A stretch of 64,000 nt of DNA from JAAFIP01 sp043778205 (GTDB lineage: Bacteria > Pseudomonadota > Gammaproteobacteria > Burkholderiales > Burkholderiaceae_C), in contig JAYWGO010000068.1 of NCBI GenBank assembly GCA_043778205.1, forward strand, positions 46,286 to 110,285. Reading direction: 5' to 3'. The notes under the pieces are model-generated. The model searched no databases. It was not told the origin of the DNA and saw only the letters and a list, made by a program, of their open reading frames with translations. Each line of letters begins with the position of its first letter. Position 1 is the stretch's first letter. The translations under genes and the position numbers were made by a program. Positions 35,556-43,919 of the stretch are shown here, piece by piece.

Positions 35556-35611
35556 TTTACCTGCTTAAATTACCCGCTTAGTCTGCCCGCTTGATCTGCC
35601 CACTTAGCTGG
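35547..35611. repeat. 13-bp tandem repeat, five units
   Basis: Five adjacent 13-mers: CCCGCTTAATTTA, CCTGCTTAAATTA, CCCGCTTAGTCTG, CCCGCTTGATCTG, CCCACTTAGCTGG. The consensus is CCCGCTTAnnnTn. The first unit contains the tetR stop codon and the last ends 41 bp before the MFS start. Units are not palindromic. Confidence 0.75.
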
Positions 35612-35651
35612 AGCAAACGGCGCGCCCTAGCGCCATGGCACACTCTAGGCT

Positions 35652-36878
35652 ATGCCGCCCCCGCCCGAAGCACGCACCCACTGGCGCTTGATTGCCCTGC
35701 TTTATTCCGCTGGGCTGTTGGCCGCGCTGCAGTACGCCAAAATTCCGCACATGCTGCCTGGATTGCTGGGGCAAACCGCCATGAACAGCCTGCAGCAGGC
35801 AGTGGCATTGTCGGTTATTGGAGCGGCGGGTCTGCTTGCCGGCACGTTTGCAGGCGCACTGGCACAGGCTGTGGGGCTGCGCCGCACCCTGCTGCTGGGC
35901 ATGGGGGTGGGCGTGGTGGGTGCGCTCATGCCATTGGCCTCTGGCAGCTACGCCTTGCTGCTGCTAGCCCGCTGGGTCGAAAGCGTAGCGCACATGGCCA
36001 TGGTGGTGGCGGTGCCTACGCTCATACTGCAATATTGCGCTGCGCGCGACCGGTCTAAAGCCATGGCGCTGTGGAGTTGCTACTTTACAGTGACTTTTAT
36101 TGCGGCAGCGGCGCTGGCACCTGGGGTGCTGGCACTGGCGGGTTGGCAAGGCTTTGCGGTGCTGCATGCGTTGCTGCTGCTCGCGGTGGCAGGCGCATTA
36201 AGCCTGCAGTTGCCTACCGCAATTGCTGCGGGCTCGGGCACTGCCCAGGCTGCTGCGCCACGCAGTGTGCGCAGCCTGTTGCAGGCACAGCGCAGGCTGC
36301 TGGTGAGCGCTAAGCTGCGGGCTATCCCGGCTACTTTTTTTGGCTACACCTTGCTGTTTGTAGCTTTGGTCAGCGTGCTGCCTGGGCTGGTAACTGCCAC
36401 GCCCGAGGCTGCTTCCCAGATGGCTGTGGCGTTGCCTTGTGCCAGCCTGTTAGGCACGGTAATCGCTATGTTCGCCTTAGGGCGCGGCATAGCGGGCACC
36501 GGGCTGGTGCGACTATCGGGGCTAGGTTTGGTCTTGGCAGGCGCAGGTTTGGTGTTTCTGCCAGCTGCTGGCCCGCTAAGCCAAGGCGTGGTGTTGGCAG
36601 CCTTCGTTATGCTGGGCAGCTTGCCTGCAGGCATCATCAGCACGTTGCCTGCCTTGTTTCCTGCCGACCACCCCGATATCGCCTTGGTCAACGGCGGCTT
36701 GGTGCAATTTGGCAACTTGGGCAATTTTGTTGGCTCGCCTATTTTGGCCAGCCTGTTGGTGCGCTTTGGCTGGCCCAGCGTGGGTCTGTACATGCTGGCC
36801 GGTGCGCTGGTAGTTATGCTGGGCTTGTTGTTTCTGCAGCGCTACTGCCTTGCGGCAGGGCAGGCCAAGCAGGGCTAG
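35652..36878 (+). CDS. MFS transporter
   Basis: 408 residues, about twelve membrane helices, with the loop 2-3 region GLRRTLLLGMGVGVVGALMPLA in place of motif A and a long loop between helices 6 and 7 (about residues 195-225). It resembles CynX/NimT-like carriers. The substrate cannot be told. Its stop overlaps the convergent ABC ATPase gene by 4 bp. Confidence 0.85.
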   Translation: MPPPPEARTHWRLIALLYSAGLLAALQYAKIPHMLPGLLGQTAMNSLQQAVALSVIGAAGLLAGTFAGALAQAVGLRRTLLLGMGVGVVGALMPLASGSYALLLLARWVESVAHMAMVVAVPTLILQYCAARDRSKAMALWSCYFTVTFIAAAALAPGVLALAGWQGFAVLHALLLLAVAGALSLQLPTAIAAGSGTAQAAAPRSVRSLLQAQRRLLVSAKLRAIPATFFGYTLLFVALVSVLPGLVTATPEAASQMAVALPCASLLGTVIAMFALGRGIAGTGLVRLSGLGLVLAGAGLVFLPAAGPLSQGVVLAAFVMLGSLPAGIISTLPALFPADHPDIALVNGGLVQFGNLGNFVGSPILASLLVRFGWPSVGLYMLAGALVVMLGLLFLQRYCLAAGQAKQG

Positions 36879-37555
36879 TCGCCCAGCTCAACCAAAGCCA
36901 CCAGCGGCAGGTTGGCCACCACATCGTAGTGCGCCACCAGCATGGCGCTGTTGGTACTTTGCGCCGCATTTTTCAGCAGCTGCTGTACACAACGAATGGA
37001 CGGTTGGTCTAACGCTGCAAAGGGGTCGTCCAGCAGCGTCAGCGCAGCGCCTGAGGCAAACGCAGCCGCCAGCCATACTTTGCGCTTAGACCCGGTAGAC
37101 AGCATGTACAGCGGCTTTTCGGTGTGAGGCTGCAAAGACAAGCCATGCACACAGCGGGCCAAAATTTGCGCATTGAAATGCGGGTAAGCAGCAGGCAGTG
37201 TGGCAAAGTAGGCGCTGGCACTGATGGCATCTAGATCAGCGCTGTTGTGCAGATCACGCCAAAAAACCTGCTGGCGGTAAGCTGCAGGCTGGCTGTGCAA
37301 ATGCACACCGTTTAGGCGCAGGGCACCTGCATCGGCTGCCAGCACACCCGCCAGTAAGCGCAGCAGCGAGGTTTTGCCGCGCCCATCGCCGCCCCGCACC
37401 CAGCCAACGCCTGCAGGCAGCTGAAGCGACAGGTCTGTAAACAGCGGGCGCTGGGCCAGGCTAAAGTGCAAGCCGTCAACCTGCAAAATTGGCGGCAAAC
37501 TGGGCAACAAAGTAAGCGGCAATGTAAGCGCAGGCTTGGGGTCTAAATTAGCCAC
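36875..37555 (-). CDS. ABC transporter ATP-binding protein (CcmA-like)
   Basis: 226 residues. Walker A GGDGRGKTS, signature LSTGSKRKVWLAAAFA and Walker B LTLLDDPFAALD are all recognisable, though the signature (LSTGS) departs from LSGGQ in the way seen in CcmA. No permease gene is adjacent; a four-helix membrane protein is encoded 12 bp upstream. A haem exporter or other role is uncertain because no ccm genes are in the window. Confidence 0.87.
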   Translation of the reverse strand: MANLDPKPALTLPLTLLPSLPPILQVDGLHFSLAQRPLFTDLSLQLPAGVGWVRGGDGRGKTSLLRLLAGVLAADAGALRLNGVHLHSQPAAYRQQVFWRDLHNSADLDAISASAYFATLPAAYPHFNAQILARCVHGLSLQPHTEKPLYMLSTGSKRKVWLAAAFASGAALTLLDDPFAALDQPSIRCVQQLLKNAAQSTNSAMLVAHYDVVANLPLVALVELGD

Positions 37556-37567
37556 AGCTAAACGCCA

Positions 37568-37948
37568 TCAGGCTTGCTGGCCAGGGCCAAAAAGGTACAC
37601 GCTGTAGAGCACCACACACAGCATGTCAAAGAACACCACTGGACGCAAGCCTTGCAGTGCTGGCGCGTTCCAGGCCAGCACAATCAGCGTGCAAAAGCCC
37701 AGCTTTTCGACCAAGGCAGCCCACACTGCAGGGCGGCGGTGCAGCGGGTGGCGGGCAGCGTAGACCAGCAGCGCGCCAATACAAAAAATAAGCAGCCCTG
37801 CCTGCTGCGCAAAAATCAGCCCCACGGCATCGCCCACTTTAAGCCCCGACAACGCAAGCACGCCCTGCGGAAAAAAATACTGCAGCAGCGGTGCCATGGT
37901 GGCAATGCCAGTGATATAGAGAATGTGGGTGAAATATTTTTGAACCAT
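37568..37948 (-). CDS. Small integral membrane protein of unknown function
   Basis: 126 residues from the ATG at 37948 (MVQKYFTHILYITGI); the open frame extends further upstream but would overlap the divergent DTW gene. Four membrane helices: about 5-25, 38-58, 75-95 and 100-120. It lies 12 bp upstream of the ABC ATPase gene in the same direction, so the two are probably co-transcribed. No family was recognised. Confidence 0.75.
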   Translation of the reverse strand: MVQKYFTHILYITGIATMAPLLQYFFPQGVLALSGLKVGDAVGLIFAQQAGLLIFCIGALLVYAARHPLHRRPAVWAALVEKLGFCTLIVLAWNAPALQGLRPVVFFDMLCVVLYSVYLFGPGQQA

Positions 37949-37991
37949 AAGACTTTCAGGGTAAATGGGCACAGACCAAGCAGTGCGGCTA

Positions 37992-38024
37992 ATCAAGGCA
38001 AGGCAAGGCATGCCAAGCCTTGAT
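37992..38024. promoter_or_regulatory. Inverted repeat in the divergent promoter of the DTW gene
   Basis: ATCAAGGC (37992-37999) and GCCTTGAT (38017-38024) form perfect 8-bp arms around a spacer that holds two further AGGCA units and the palindrome GGCATGCC. It is 9 bp before the chosen start of the DTW gene. It may be an operator or a 5' UTR hairpin. Confidence 0.4.
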
Positions 38025-38033
38025 AATAAGCCA

Positions 38034-38675
38034 ATGAACCGCCCCACCTGCGCCACCTGCCTGCGCGCACAAAGCACCTGCATATGCCGCTGGATTACGC
38101 CTACACCCCACAGCGTGAACGTTTTGATTTTGCAGCACCCAATGGAGGTGCACCAAGCCAAGGGCAGCGCGCGCCTGCTGCATTTAAGCTTGCCGCGCAG
38201 CCAGCTGCTGGTGGGCGAAACCTTTGACACAACCGACTTGCAGACCAGGCTTGCCGCTGCCCATGCGGTGCTGCTCTACCCCAGCACGCCTGCGCAGGCT
38301 ACGCTAGCGCAAGCTACACAAACCCACTCTTGCCAAGTCCAGGCTAGCCAGCCAAAAGATGCGCCACAGCTTGCCACCATGCTGCCAGCCGACACTGGCC
38401 AGCTTTGCTTGGTGGTACTGGACGCCACTTGGCGCAAAAGCCGCAAAATGCTGCACTGCAACCCACTGCTCCAGCAGCTACCGCGCCTCTCGTTACAGGA
38501 CTTGCCTGCGCCCCGCTACAGCATTCGCAAAGCGCACCGGCACGAACAGCGCTCTACCCTGGAAGCTACCTGCGCTGCGCTGGCGCTGCTAGAAGGCCGT
38601 GCCGCACCTTATGCGCCCCTGCTTGCGGCCTTTGACGGTTTTGTAGCGCAGCAACTAATCTACAGCCAACGCTAA
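38034..38675 (+). CDS. DTW-domain tRNA-uridine aminocarboxypropyltransferase
   Basis: 213 residues from ATG 38034, chosen because the family begins with the zinc-like CATC/CIC pair seen here (CATCLRAQSTCIC). The core motif LDATWRKSRKML (DxTW type) and the SIRKAHR segment are intact. TapT enzymes use AdoMet to form acp3U in tRNA. There are alternative upstream starts at 37965 and 38010, the first of which lies inside the inverted repeat region. Confidence 0.88.
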   Translation: MNRPTCATCLRAQSTCICRWITPTPHSVNVLILQHPMEVHQAKGSARLLHLSLPRSQLLVGETFDTTDLQTRLAAAHAVLLYPSTPAQATLAQATQTHSCQVQASQPKDAPQLATMLPADTGQLCLVVLDATWRKSRKMLHCNPLLQQLPRLSLQDLPAPRYSIRKAHRHEQRSTLEATCAALALLEGRAAPYAPLLAAFDGFVAQQLIYSQR

Positions 38676-38683
38676 AATCAAGC

Positions 38684-40120
38684 ATGCAAACACAACCTAC
38701 CGAACCGACCGCCAGCGTTGTGAACGCCCCCGCGCTACGCCACATCAAAGACCTGCCCGGCCCGCGCGCATGGCCCTTGTTTGGCAACCTGCTGCAGATC
38801 AAGCCGCAGCGTATCCACCAAAACGTAGAGCAATGGTGCCAGCGCTTTGGGCCGCTGATGCGGGTGTACTTTGGCCCTACCCTGGTGTTGGTGATTGCCG
38901 ACCACAACACCATCAAGTCCGTCTTGCGTGAGCGGCCTGGCAGTTTTCGCAGGCCCTCGGTCACCGCCAAAGTAACCGTTGAACTGGGTGGGTTGCCCAA
39001 TGTATTTATGGCCGAAGGCGCAGACTGGCGCAACCAGCGGCGCATGGTGATGGCAGGCTTTGCACCCAAACCCATCAGGGCGTATTTTCCGGCACTGGTA
39101 AATGTAGCACTGCGTTTGCGCCTCCGCTGGGAGGCAGCTGCCAACCAGCACCGCCAGATTGACCTGTCAGCCGACCTTAAGCGCTACACCGTTGACATTA
39201 TTGCGGGGCTGGCGTTTGGCCAAGATGTGAATACGCTGGAGGCCGGTGACAACGTAATTCAGCAGCACCTAGACCGCATTTTGCCCGGCGTAGCGCGGCG
39301 CAGCCTGTCAGTTGTGCCCTACTGGCGCTACTTTAAGCTGCCCCAAGACCGCCTGCTTGAGCGCAGCAGCGCAGCATTGCGTGATGAGGTGTATGCGCTG
39401 ATTGCACAGGCGCGCCAGCGTATGCAAGCCAACCCTGCCCTGCACGGCAAACCCAGCAACTTGCTAGAGGCCATGATTGCCGCGGCTGACCAGCCTGACA
39501 GCGGTGTAAACAACGACACTGTGGCAGGCAATGTGTCTACCATGCTACTGGCCGGAGAAGACACCACGGCCAACACCATTGCGTGGCTGCTGTACCTGCT
39601 GCGCAGCAACCCTCACACACTGCAAAAAGCCACGGCCGAGGTCAAACAGTTGGCCCCCGACTGCACTGGCTTTACCCTGGAGCAAATGGACGCGCTGGTG
39701 TACTTGGGTGCCGCTATTGAAGAGGCTATGCGGCTTAAACCCGTAGGGCCCTTTATGCCGCTGCAGGCAGTTATTGACACAGTGGTAGACAACGTGCACG
39801 TGCCCAAAGGCAGCTTGGTGTGGTGCGTGATGCGCCACGACAGTGTGGACGAAAAACACTTTGCCAACCCGCACAGCTTTTCGCCTGAGCGTTGGCTTGC
39901 TCAGGCCACAGACAAGCAAGTCTCCACACCTTTTGGTTCAGGCCCACGCACCTGCCCTGGGCGCTATTTGGCTTTGTTAGAAATTAAAGTGGCTGTGGCC
40001 ATGCTGCTGGGCCACTTTGACATCGACAGCGTGGACACAGCCGATGGCCAAGAACCCCAAGAGCTGATGGCTTTTGTGATGTCGCCTGTGGGGCTGCGCA
40101 TGCGACTGAAGGTAAGCTGA
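38684..40120 (+). CDS. Cytochrome P450
   Basis: 478 residues. All class motifs are visible: I-helix AGEDTTANTIAW, EEAMRLKPVGP (ExxR), PERW, and the haem loop FGSGPRTCPG with Cys424. The N-terminus (LPGPRAWPLFGNLLQI) is that of microsomal-like P450s, and no membrane helix is evident. It probably hydroxylates a lipophilic substrate such as a fatty acid, but no ferredoxin or reductase gene is nearby. It starts 8 bp after the DTW gene. Confidence 0.93.
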   Translation: MQTQPTEPTASVVNAPALRHIKDLPGPRAWPLFGNLLQIKPQRIHQNVEQWCQRFGPLMRVYFGPTLVLVIADHNTIKSVLRERPGSFRRPSVTAKVTVELGGLPNVFMAEGADWRNQRRMVMAGFAPKPIRAYFPALVNVALRLRLRWEAAANQHRQIDLSADLKRYTVDIIAGLAFGQDVNTLEAGDNVIQQHLDRILPGVARRSLSVVPYWRYFKLPQDRLLERSSAALRDEVYALIAQARQRMQANPALHGKPSNLLEAMIAAADQPDSGVNNDTVAGNVSTMLLAGEDTTANTIAWLLYLLRSNPHTLQKATAEVKQLAPDCTGFTLEQMDALVYLGAAIEEAMRLKPVGPFMPLQAVIDTVVDNVHVPKGSLVWCVMRHDSVDEKHFANPHSFSPERWLAQATDKQVSTPFGSGPRTCPGRYLALLEIKVAVAMLLGHFDIDSVDTADGQEPQELMAFVMSPVGLRMRLKVS

Positions 40121-40139
40121 CCTATTCTGCTGAGTTGCG

Positions 40140-40607
40140 CTACACAGCCGCAGCGCCCACTGTCTCTAGGCTAGTCAAGCTTTCAAGGCAGCAACGGGCT
40201 ACCTCAGTGCCCTTTTTGACAAAATGTTCGCTAAAGAACTGATGGTGTTCTTCGTTATCATGAAAGTCACGCGGGGTAAGCACAGCAGAAAATATGGGCA
40301 CTTCGGTGTCGAGCTGCACCCGCATCAGACCATCAATCACGGCAGAAGAGACAAACTCGTGCCGATAAATGCCACCATTAACCACTAAAGCGCAGGCCAC
40401 GATGGCATCGTATTTACCGGTTTGGGCTAGTTTTTTAGCCATCAAGGGAATTTCAAACGCACCCGGTACGTTCAATACGTCTACTTGACTAGCGGCTACT
40501 TTTTGATGCAAAAACTCAGCCAATATTGCATCACGCGCTTTGTGAACAATGTCGCTGTGCCATGATGCACAGACTACGGCCATACGAAGGGACGAGATTT
40601 GGGTCAT
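40140..40607 (-). CDS. ribH: 6,7-dimethyl-8-ribityllumazine synthase, RibH2 type
   Basis: 155 residues. Features of the RibH2 group: VVCASWHSDIVHKARDAI, VPGAFEIPLMAKKLA, VVNGGIYRHEFVSSAVIDGLM and FSAVLTPRDF. The enzyme condenses aminoribityl-uracil with dihydroxybutanone phosphate in riboflavin synthesis. It stands away from other rib genes, beside a thioesterase gene (50 bp upstream), which suggests a secondary copy; the main ribH would be elsewhere. No FMN riboswitch was recognised upstream. Confidence 0.88.
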   Translation of the reverse strand: MTQISSLRMAVVCASWHSDIVHKARDAILAEFLHQKVAASQVDVLNVPGAFEIPLMAKKLAQTGKYDAIVACALVVNGGIYRHEFVSSAVIDGLMRVQLDTEVPIFSAVLTPRDFHDNEEHHQFFSEHFVKKGTEVARCCLESLTSLETVGAAAV

Positions 40608-40656
40608 AAAATTTCCCTGCTAAAAATAGAATGTACAAAGATAAACTGAATTAGCT

Positions 40657-41103
40657 TCACGTTTTCTCACTTGGAATATTACGGGCAGTGCCCAACAATG
40701 TCGCACATAAGGTTTCTTGGCCACTGTCGCTTACTGCAAACACATCTGCGGCGCAAATGGTCAGTAGCTTTCCCGCGTGCACTACCCGGCCTCGCGCGCG
40801 CAGCAAAGCGCCCTTGGCAGGTGCCACCAGTTTGAGGGTGGCATCCACAGTCGCATTGAGCCAACCGGCTGGAAGCAGGCTGCCTGCTGCAGCAACAGCA
40901 GCAAAATCTGCAATGGCAAACACAGGAGTGGCCTGCAATTGACCTGGCTGAAAACTGAACGCATCAAGGATCGGAATTTCCACTTCGATGTCGCCTACTG
41001 CCACGCGGGTGAATGTCAATCCCAGTGTCTGAGCCATAGGCATGTCCAATACACGCTGGGCCATCTGCTGGAGCTGGGTGGAGGACTGGATGGTGGTGAT
41101 CAT
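40657..41103 (-). CDS. PaaI/YbgC-like hotdog thioesterase
   Basis: 148 residues. Hotdog features: a helix MAQRVLDMPMAQTLGL, FAIADFAAVAAAGSLLPAG in the place of the hot-dog helix, and LKLVAPAKGALLRARGRVVHAGKLLTIC. Such enzymes cleave acyl-CoA thioesters. It overlaps the merR gene by 4 bp, so regulator and enzyme are coupled. Confidence 0.82.
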   Translation of the reverse strand: MITTIQSSTQLQQMAQRVLDMPMAQTLGLTFTRVAVGDIEVEIPILDAFSFQPGQLQATPVFAIADFAAVAAAGSLLPAGWLNATVDATLKLVAPAKGALLRARGRVVHAGKLLTICAADVFAVSDSGQETLCATLLGTARNIPSEKT

Positions 41104-41558
41104 GGCTTCTTTCCTTGGATCTTGGGTGCTGGAATCACAGCTTGAATTGCAGTGGGTTTTTGCGAAGCCCCCTTGGGCCAGGCAGGCCGTGTTTTATTTT
41201 TCTGTTTATCTTTGTCTTGCTCTGTATGCCAGTCGATATGGGACAAGACTTTGCGTTTTTGCTCAGCCAAGAGCTGCACTTGGATGTCTAGCTCTGCAAT
41301 CCTTTGGTGCAGTGTCAGCACAATTTGCGCATGCGTAAGCCGCTTGGCACGATAAGCGGGCAACTGCTCGGCAATAGTCGCCAAAGAGAGGCCCACGGCG
41401 CGCGACATCACGATAAACACCGCCTCACGGCGCATAGCATCGGTGTAATCGCGGTAGCCGCTGTTCGTGCGTGTTGGCGTGATCAGCCCTAGCCGCTCGT
41501 AATGCCGTAGTGCATGCACTGACGCACCTGAAAGTTGCGCAAGCTGGGATATCTTCAT
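41100..41558 (-). CDS. MerR-family transcriptional regulator
   Basis: 152 residues from the ATG at 41558. The N-terminal winged helix (KISQLAQLSGASVHALRHYERLGLI and YRDYTDAMR) is typical. A coiled-coil dimerisation helix follows and then a Lys/Gln/Pro-rich tail. There is no Cys cluster for metal sensing. It is translationally coupled to the thioesterase gene. Confidence 0.9.
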   Translation of the reverse strand: MKISQLAQLSGASVHALRHYERLGLITPTRTNSGYRDYTDAMRREAVFIVMSRAVGLSLATIAEQLPAYRAKRLTHAQIVLTLHQRIAELDIQVQLLAEQKRKVLSHIDWHTEQDKDKQKNKTRPAWPKGASQKPTAIQAVIPAPKIQGKKP

Positions 41559-41722
41559 ACACACAAGCTTAGCAAGATTAGCCCTGCGCTAAGGTTGGGC
41601 TATTGTCGCAAAGGTGATTGCGAGTTACGCACAGGACTTTACACTTTCAGCAACACGTTTTAATTGCTTTTTAAGCCTGAGCGCGCGGACTAGCGCCTTA
41701 TTTTGGACAAGTGAAGAACTCT

Positions 41723-43255
41723 TCACTCTGCCCAAGGCAGCATTAAAGTCACGATAGACAGCTTGGCAAACTCAGGCTCAAATTCGTCGATGATGGCTTG
41801 CGGGTTAGGGCACAAACCGGCATCGGTGATCAAGCCAAACTGCACGCCGCCTCCGTAGCTCAAAATACTCACACCCATGCCAACGTCGCCGCTTTGCGGT
41901 ACCCAGAAAATATTTTCTTCAATGGTGGAGCCGCAAAACTTCAGCTTTTCGCGGGGGCCGGGCACATTGGTCATCACAGCGGTGGTCTTTTTGCTAAATA
42001 AATTAAGCATGGCGTCTTGCGCCGGTTTGATCAACAGGCCCGCCACGGCCAGCAGGCTGAACGCCAGCAGCGGCTGGTAGCTGCCTTTCATGTGCGCCAT
42101 GCGTTTGCGCACTTCATACACCCGCTCAATCGGGTTGGCCACGCCAATGGGCAGCACCAGCGGGGCCAGGCCAAAGCGGTTGCCCAGCTTATAGGCTTGG
42201 TCTAGCGGGCGCAGGTTGACGGGCACCATAGCGCGAATCTCTTGGCCTGTCACGTCGTCGCCCATGCCTTTGAGGTATTCGCCAATAGCGCCAGCGGCGC
42301 AACTAAGCAGTACATCGTTGATAGAGCAGTTCAGCGCCTTGCCCACCGCGCGCACTTCTTCCAGCGGAATGGGCTGGCACCAAGCCACTTTTTTGGTGGT
42401 GCCAGGCTTGCCTTTGAGGCGGGTTTTAGAGTCGTCGGGCATCATGGCCAGTGCGGCCAAATCGCCTATCAGCTGCATGCCTACTTTGGCCATATCCATC
42501 GAGCCAGCCATGCCTTTTTGCGGGTCGGCCAGCATTTGCAGCGAGCGGGCTGCGCCGTCACCGGCAGCGCCCAGCGCTTTCACGGTCAGGTCGGTAAACG
42601 GTTTGACAAAGCTTTGTGTAATCCAGTCTTCTGGCCCACTAGGTGCTTCTTTGCGTTTGCGCTCAGGCGGCGGCAGGCCGCCGTCTACCAGCGATGTGGT
42701 GACCGAAATGAGTGCAATACCGTCGGCAATGCAGTGGTGGATACGCACAATCATGGCGCTGCCCACACTGCCGTCGGGCAAGGTGTAGTTTTCAACCAAA
42801 TGGAACTGCCACAGCGGGCGACGGCGCTCTAGTGGCGTGGTGGTCAGCGCAGCGACGCGGTCTTGCAGGGCATCTTGCAAGGTAGCGCCTTTTTTGGCTT
42901 TCAGTGTTTCGGTGACCACGTGGTTGTGGATGTCAAAGTTTTTATCGTCCACCCAGGTTGCGCCAGCAGCATCTTCTACCACGCGCTGGCCAAAGCGGCG
43001 GTATTTAAGCAAGCGCTCTTCTACACGCTGGCACAGCACAGCGTGGGTAATGCCGGGTTTTAGCACCCACACGCCCACAATCATCATCAGGTTTTGCGGG
43101 CTGTCCATACGCAGCCACGCAGTGTCTACCTTGGTCATGCGCTCGCCTGAGAGGCCTAGCGTGCCTGCGACTGCGCGTTCGACGTTTTTTTGCACAGTTT
43201 TGGCAGTGCGTTGCGCGCTTTGGCTGGCTTTTTGGGCCAAGATGCGGGTGACCAT
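41723..43255 (-). CDS. Wax ester synthase/acyl-CoA:diacylglycerol acyltransferase (WS/DGAT)
   Basis: 510 residues from the ATG at 43255, which has AGGAG 8 bp upstream. The acyltransferase active site HHCIADG (His173, His174, Asp178) is intact and is preceded by PLWQFHLVEN. The C-terminal WES_acyltransf part has MVPVNLRP, TNVPGPREKLKFCG and GVSILSYGGGVQFGL. The N-terminal 40 residues form a basic Ala/Gln-rich helix. It esterifies fatty alcohol or diacylglycerol with acyl-CoA. An acyl-CoA-binding protein is encoded divergently. Confidence 0.95.
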   Translation of the reverse strand: MVTRILAQKASQSAQRTAKTVQKNVERAVAGTLGLSGERMTKVDTAWLRMDSPQNLMMIVGVWVLKPGITHAVLCQRVEERLLKYRRFGQRVVEDAAGATWVDDKNFDIHNHVVTETLKAKKGATLQDALQDRVAALTTTPLERRRPLWQFHLVENYTLPDGSVGSAMIVRIHHCIADGIALISVTTSLVDGGLPPPERKRKEAPSGPEDWITQSFVKPFTDLTVKALGAAGDGAARSLQMLADPQKGMAGSMDMAKVGMQLIGDLAALAMMPDDSKTRLKGKPGTTKKVAWCQPIPLEEVRAVGKALNCSINDVLLSCAAGAIGEYLKGMGDDVTGQEIRAMVPVNLRPLDQAYKLGNRFGLAPLVLPIGVANPIERVYEVRKRMAHMKGSYQPLLAFSLLAVAGLLIKPAQDAMLNLFSKKTTAVMTNVPGPREKLKFCGSTIEENIFWVPQSGDVGMGVSILSYGGGVQFGLITDAGLCPNPQAIIDEFEPEFAKLSIVTLMLPWAE

Positions 43256-43391
43256 CCGGTACTCTCCTGTTGTGGCAACCACTTGGGTTGCGGTGGTGTT
43301 GGGGTTATTTCTCTATTTTGGCGGGTTTTACGGGTTTAAGATACAGAGCAGTTTCCCTAAACCCATTATTTATATTTTCTGGAGTCCTTTT

Positions 43392-43646
43392 ATGGCCAAT
43401 CTCAAAGCCCAATTCGACGCTGCCATGGCAGACTCAAAAAACCTAGCTGACCGGCCTGACAATGCCACTTTGCTGAAAATCTATTCCCTGTACAAGCAGG
43501 GCAGCACGGGCGACAACGCCGAGAAAAAGCCGGGCTTTAGCGATATGGTGGGCCGCGCCAAGTGGGACGCATGGAACAGCCTGAAGGGCACGTCTACCGA
43601 CGAGGCGATGCAGCAGTATGTGGATTTGATTGCTTCGCTGAAGTAA
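43392..43646 (+). CDS. Acyl-CoA-binding protein (ACBP)
   Basis: 84 residues from the ATG at 43392, with GGAG 9 bp upstream. The frame is open back to 42837, but that part is shadow of the WS/DGAT gene. ACBP hallmarks: LKIYSLYKQGSTGDN, KKPGFSDMVGRAKWDAWNSLKG and the terminal Y-V-D-L. It binds long-chain acyl-CoA in the cytoplasm and could feed the divergent WS/DGAT. ACBP is uncommon in bacteria outside a few Proteobacteria. Confidence 0.95.
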   Translation: MANLKAQFDAAMADSKNLADRPDNATLLKIYSLYKQGSTGDNAEKKPGFSDMVGRAKWDAWNSLKGTSTDEAMQQYVDLIASLK

Positions 43647-43845
43647 TTTGTTGGCTCCGGGCGCTGTGAAGTGACCAGGGTGGAGCGCGACCGGTGTTGA
43701 ACACGCAGTTAGGCCGAAGACTACCGGTAGCGCACACTGGTCATCGCACACGGTCGGCAAACACCCAACCGTGCTTACGAGACCACGCTAGAAACAAACC
43801 TTCGAACCCTGTGCCGCATTCACAGGCCTGCAGATCAAATTTTTT

Positions 43846-43908
43846 AAGCATTTCAGCCTCTGACCCAAGGAAACGCTGCACGGACAGCTATTAAAACCAT
43901 AGTGATTA
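43846..43908 (+). repeat. Dispersed short repeat, copy 5
   Basis: Reads GACCCAAGGAAACGCTGCA then CGGACAGCTATTAAAA. It occupies the end of the 270-bp gap between the ACBP and CoA-transferase genes; the rest of this gap (43650-43845) shows nothing recognisable. Confidence 0.8.
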
Positions 43909-43919
43909 GAAACCCAATG

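Noticed and set aside
42837..43391. Long upstream extension of the ACBP frame
   Set aside because: It is the antisense shadow of WS/DGAT; the ACBP family is about 85 residues and starts at 43392.
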